Part shown: positions 22,538-22,730 of the stretch, in pieces
How positions within the stretch are numbered: position 1 is the first letter of the stretch
Layout: every line of letters begins with the position of its first letter
NCBI GenBank assembly: GCA_003343625.1
Contig: QAKV01000003.1
Location: 1 to 22,730, forward strand
Origin: Clostridiales bacterium
Lineage (GTDB): Bacteria; Bacillota; Clostridia; Lachnospirales; Lachnospiraceae
DNA: 22,730 bases
Direction of reading: 5' to 3'
Translations under genes and position numbers: made by a program
Notes under the pieces: model-generated
Databases searched by the model: none
What the model was told of the DNA's origin: nothing
Seen by the model: only the letters and a program-made list of their open reading frames with translations

Positions 22538-22730
22538 ATGATAATTATTAACAAGTCTAATTCTAACGCAAAACAGGCAGTTTTGCCAATACTTATTTCA
22601 GATTATCTGGATATCTGTGATCCAGTGCTGACATTTGACCGTTTTATGGAGGAAATGGATCTGGAGAAATATCTGAGAGGAATCCCCAAACACGATACGG
22701 GAAGACTCAGATATAACCCGGTCAGCATGC
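22538..22730 (+). CDS. IS1182-family transposase (partial, runs off the right edge)
   Basis: The first 64 codons are visible. DYLDICDPVLTFDRFMEEMD and LEKYLRGIPKHDTGRLRYNP match, by recall, the N-terminal region of IS1182-type DDE transposases (DUF772-like domain), which precedes the catalytic core. ATG 22538 is the first in-frame start in an AT-rich leader and has no clear ribosome site, common for transposases kept at low expression. Whether the element is intact cannot be seen. Confidence 0.8.
   Translation, partial: MIIINKSNSNAKQAVLPILISDYLDICDPVLTFDRFMEEMDLEKYLRGIPKHDTGRLRYNPVSM

Larger units (their letters stand above)
22446..22730 (+). mobile_element. IS1182-like insertion sequence, left part only
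   Basis: The transposase start is at 22538. The left boundary is placed at GGGGCTGTGAAAAAA (near 22446) because IS1182/IS5-type ends often begin GGGGCTGT.  The right end is outside the window, so neither the terminal repeat nor a target duplication can be confirmed. The boundary is uncertain by tens of bases. The position suggests insertion into the transcript from the second agr-type promoter. Confidence 0.5.

Noticed and set aside
1..22730. CRISPR array, tRNA or rRNA genes
   Set aside because: No regularly spaced direct repeats, cloverleaf or rRNA core sequences were seen.

Overview
The window looks like the chromosome of a strict or near-strict anaerobe of the Clostridia, most likely a Lachnospiraceae-type gut organism. 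Pointers are moderately GC-rich coding DNA with strong AGGAGG-type ribosome sites, a YesM/YesN sensor pair beside a family-1 sugar-binding lipoprotein, a GH42 beta-galactosidase, a reverse rubrerythrin with a PerR-type regulator, an agr-type quorum-sensing locus and an IS1182-like transposase. The genus call is inference.

Layout. 1-660 (minus): the 5' part of a metal-linked mini-operon. It has a TTGACA-17-TATAGT promoter, an inverted-repeat operator of DtxR type, a Cys/His-rich micro-protein, a second micro-protein, what appears to be a truncated methyltransferase, and an HMA copper-chaperone-like protein running off the window. 664-2109 (minus): a DUF4491 membrane protein and an XRE-HTH/SAM-methyltransferase fusion. 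2391-6912 (plus): VanZ-like protein, then ahcY, a conserved hypothetical protein and a GH42 beta-galactosidase, closed by a terminator. 6985-12322 (plus): a 27-codon leader ORF, YesN-type regulator, YesM-type kinase, a promoter overlapped by an inverted repeat, a small ORF, and a solute-binding lipoprotein without permeases. 12344-13517 (minus): reverse rubrerythrin and perR, with a PerR-like box at the perR promoter. 13560-19257 (plus): a probable five-gene operon of OmpR-type two-component system (kinase first), RluA-family pseudouridine synthase, O-antigen-ligase-like membrane protein and AI-2E/YtvI-like membrane protein.

19220-22537 is the most interesting part: agrC-agrA (minus) are divergent from agrB-agrD (plus). 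AgrB keeps its His/Cys protease pair, but the AgrD-like peptide has no cysteine at all and no serine where the ring residue should be, so the usual (thio)lactone signal cannot form. The agrB promoter and a second promoter just after agrD share the same activator-site design: two 9-bp direct repeats 21 bp apart, the second starting exactly 38 bp before a perfect TATAAT. This matches the repeat-N12-repeat sites bound by LytTR/AgrA regulators and resembles staphylococcal P2/P3. The second promoter reads into about 160 bp without a convincing gene but with a long-range stem, so an RNAIII-like effector RNA is possible. An IS1182-like element seems to have inserted there, and its transposase runs off the right edge.
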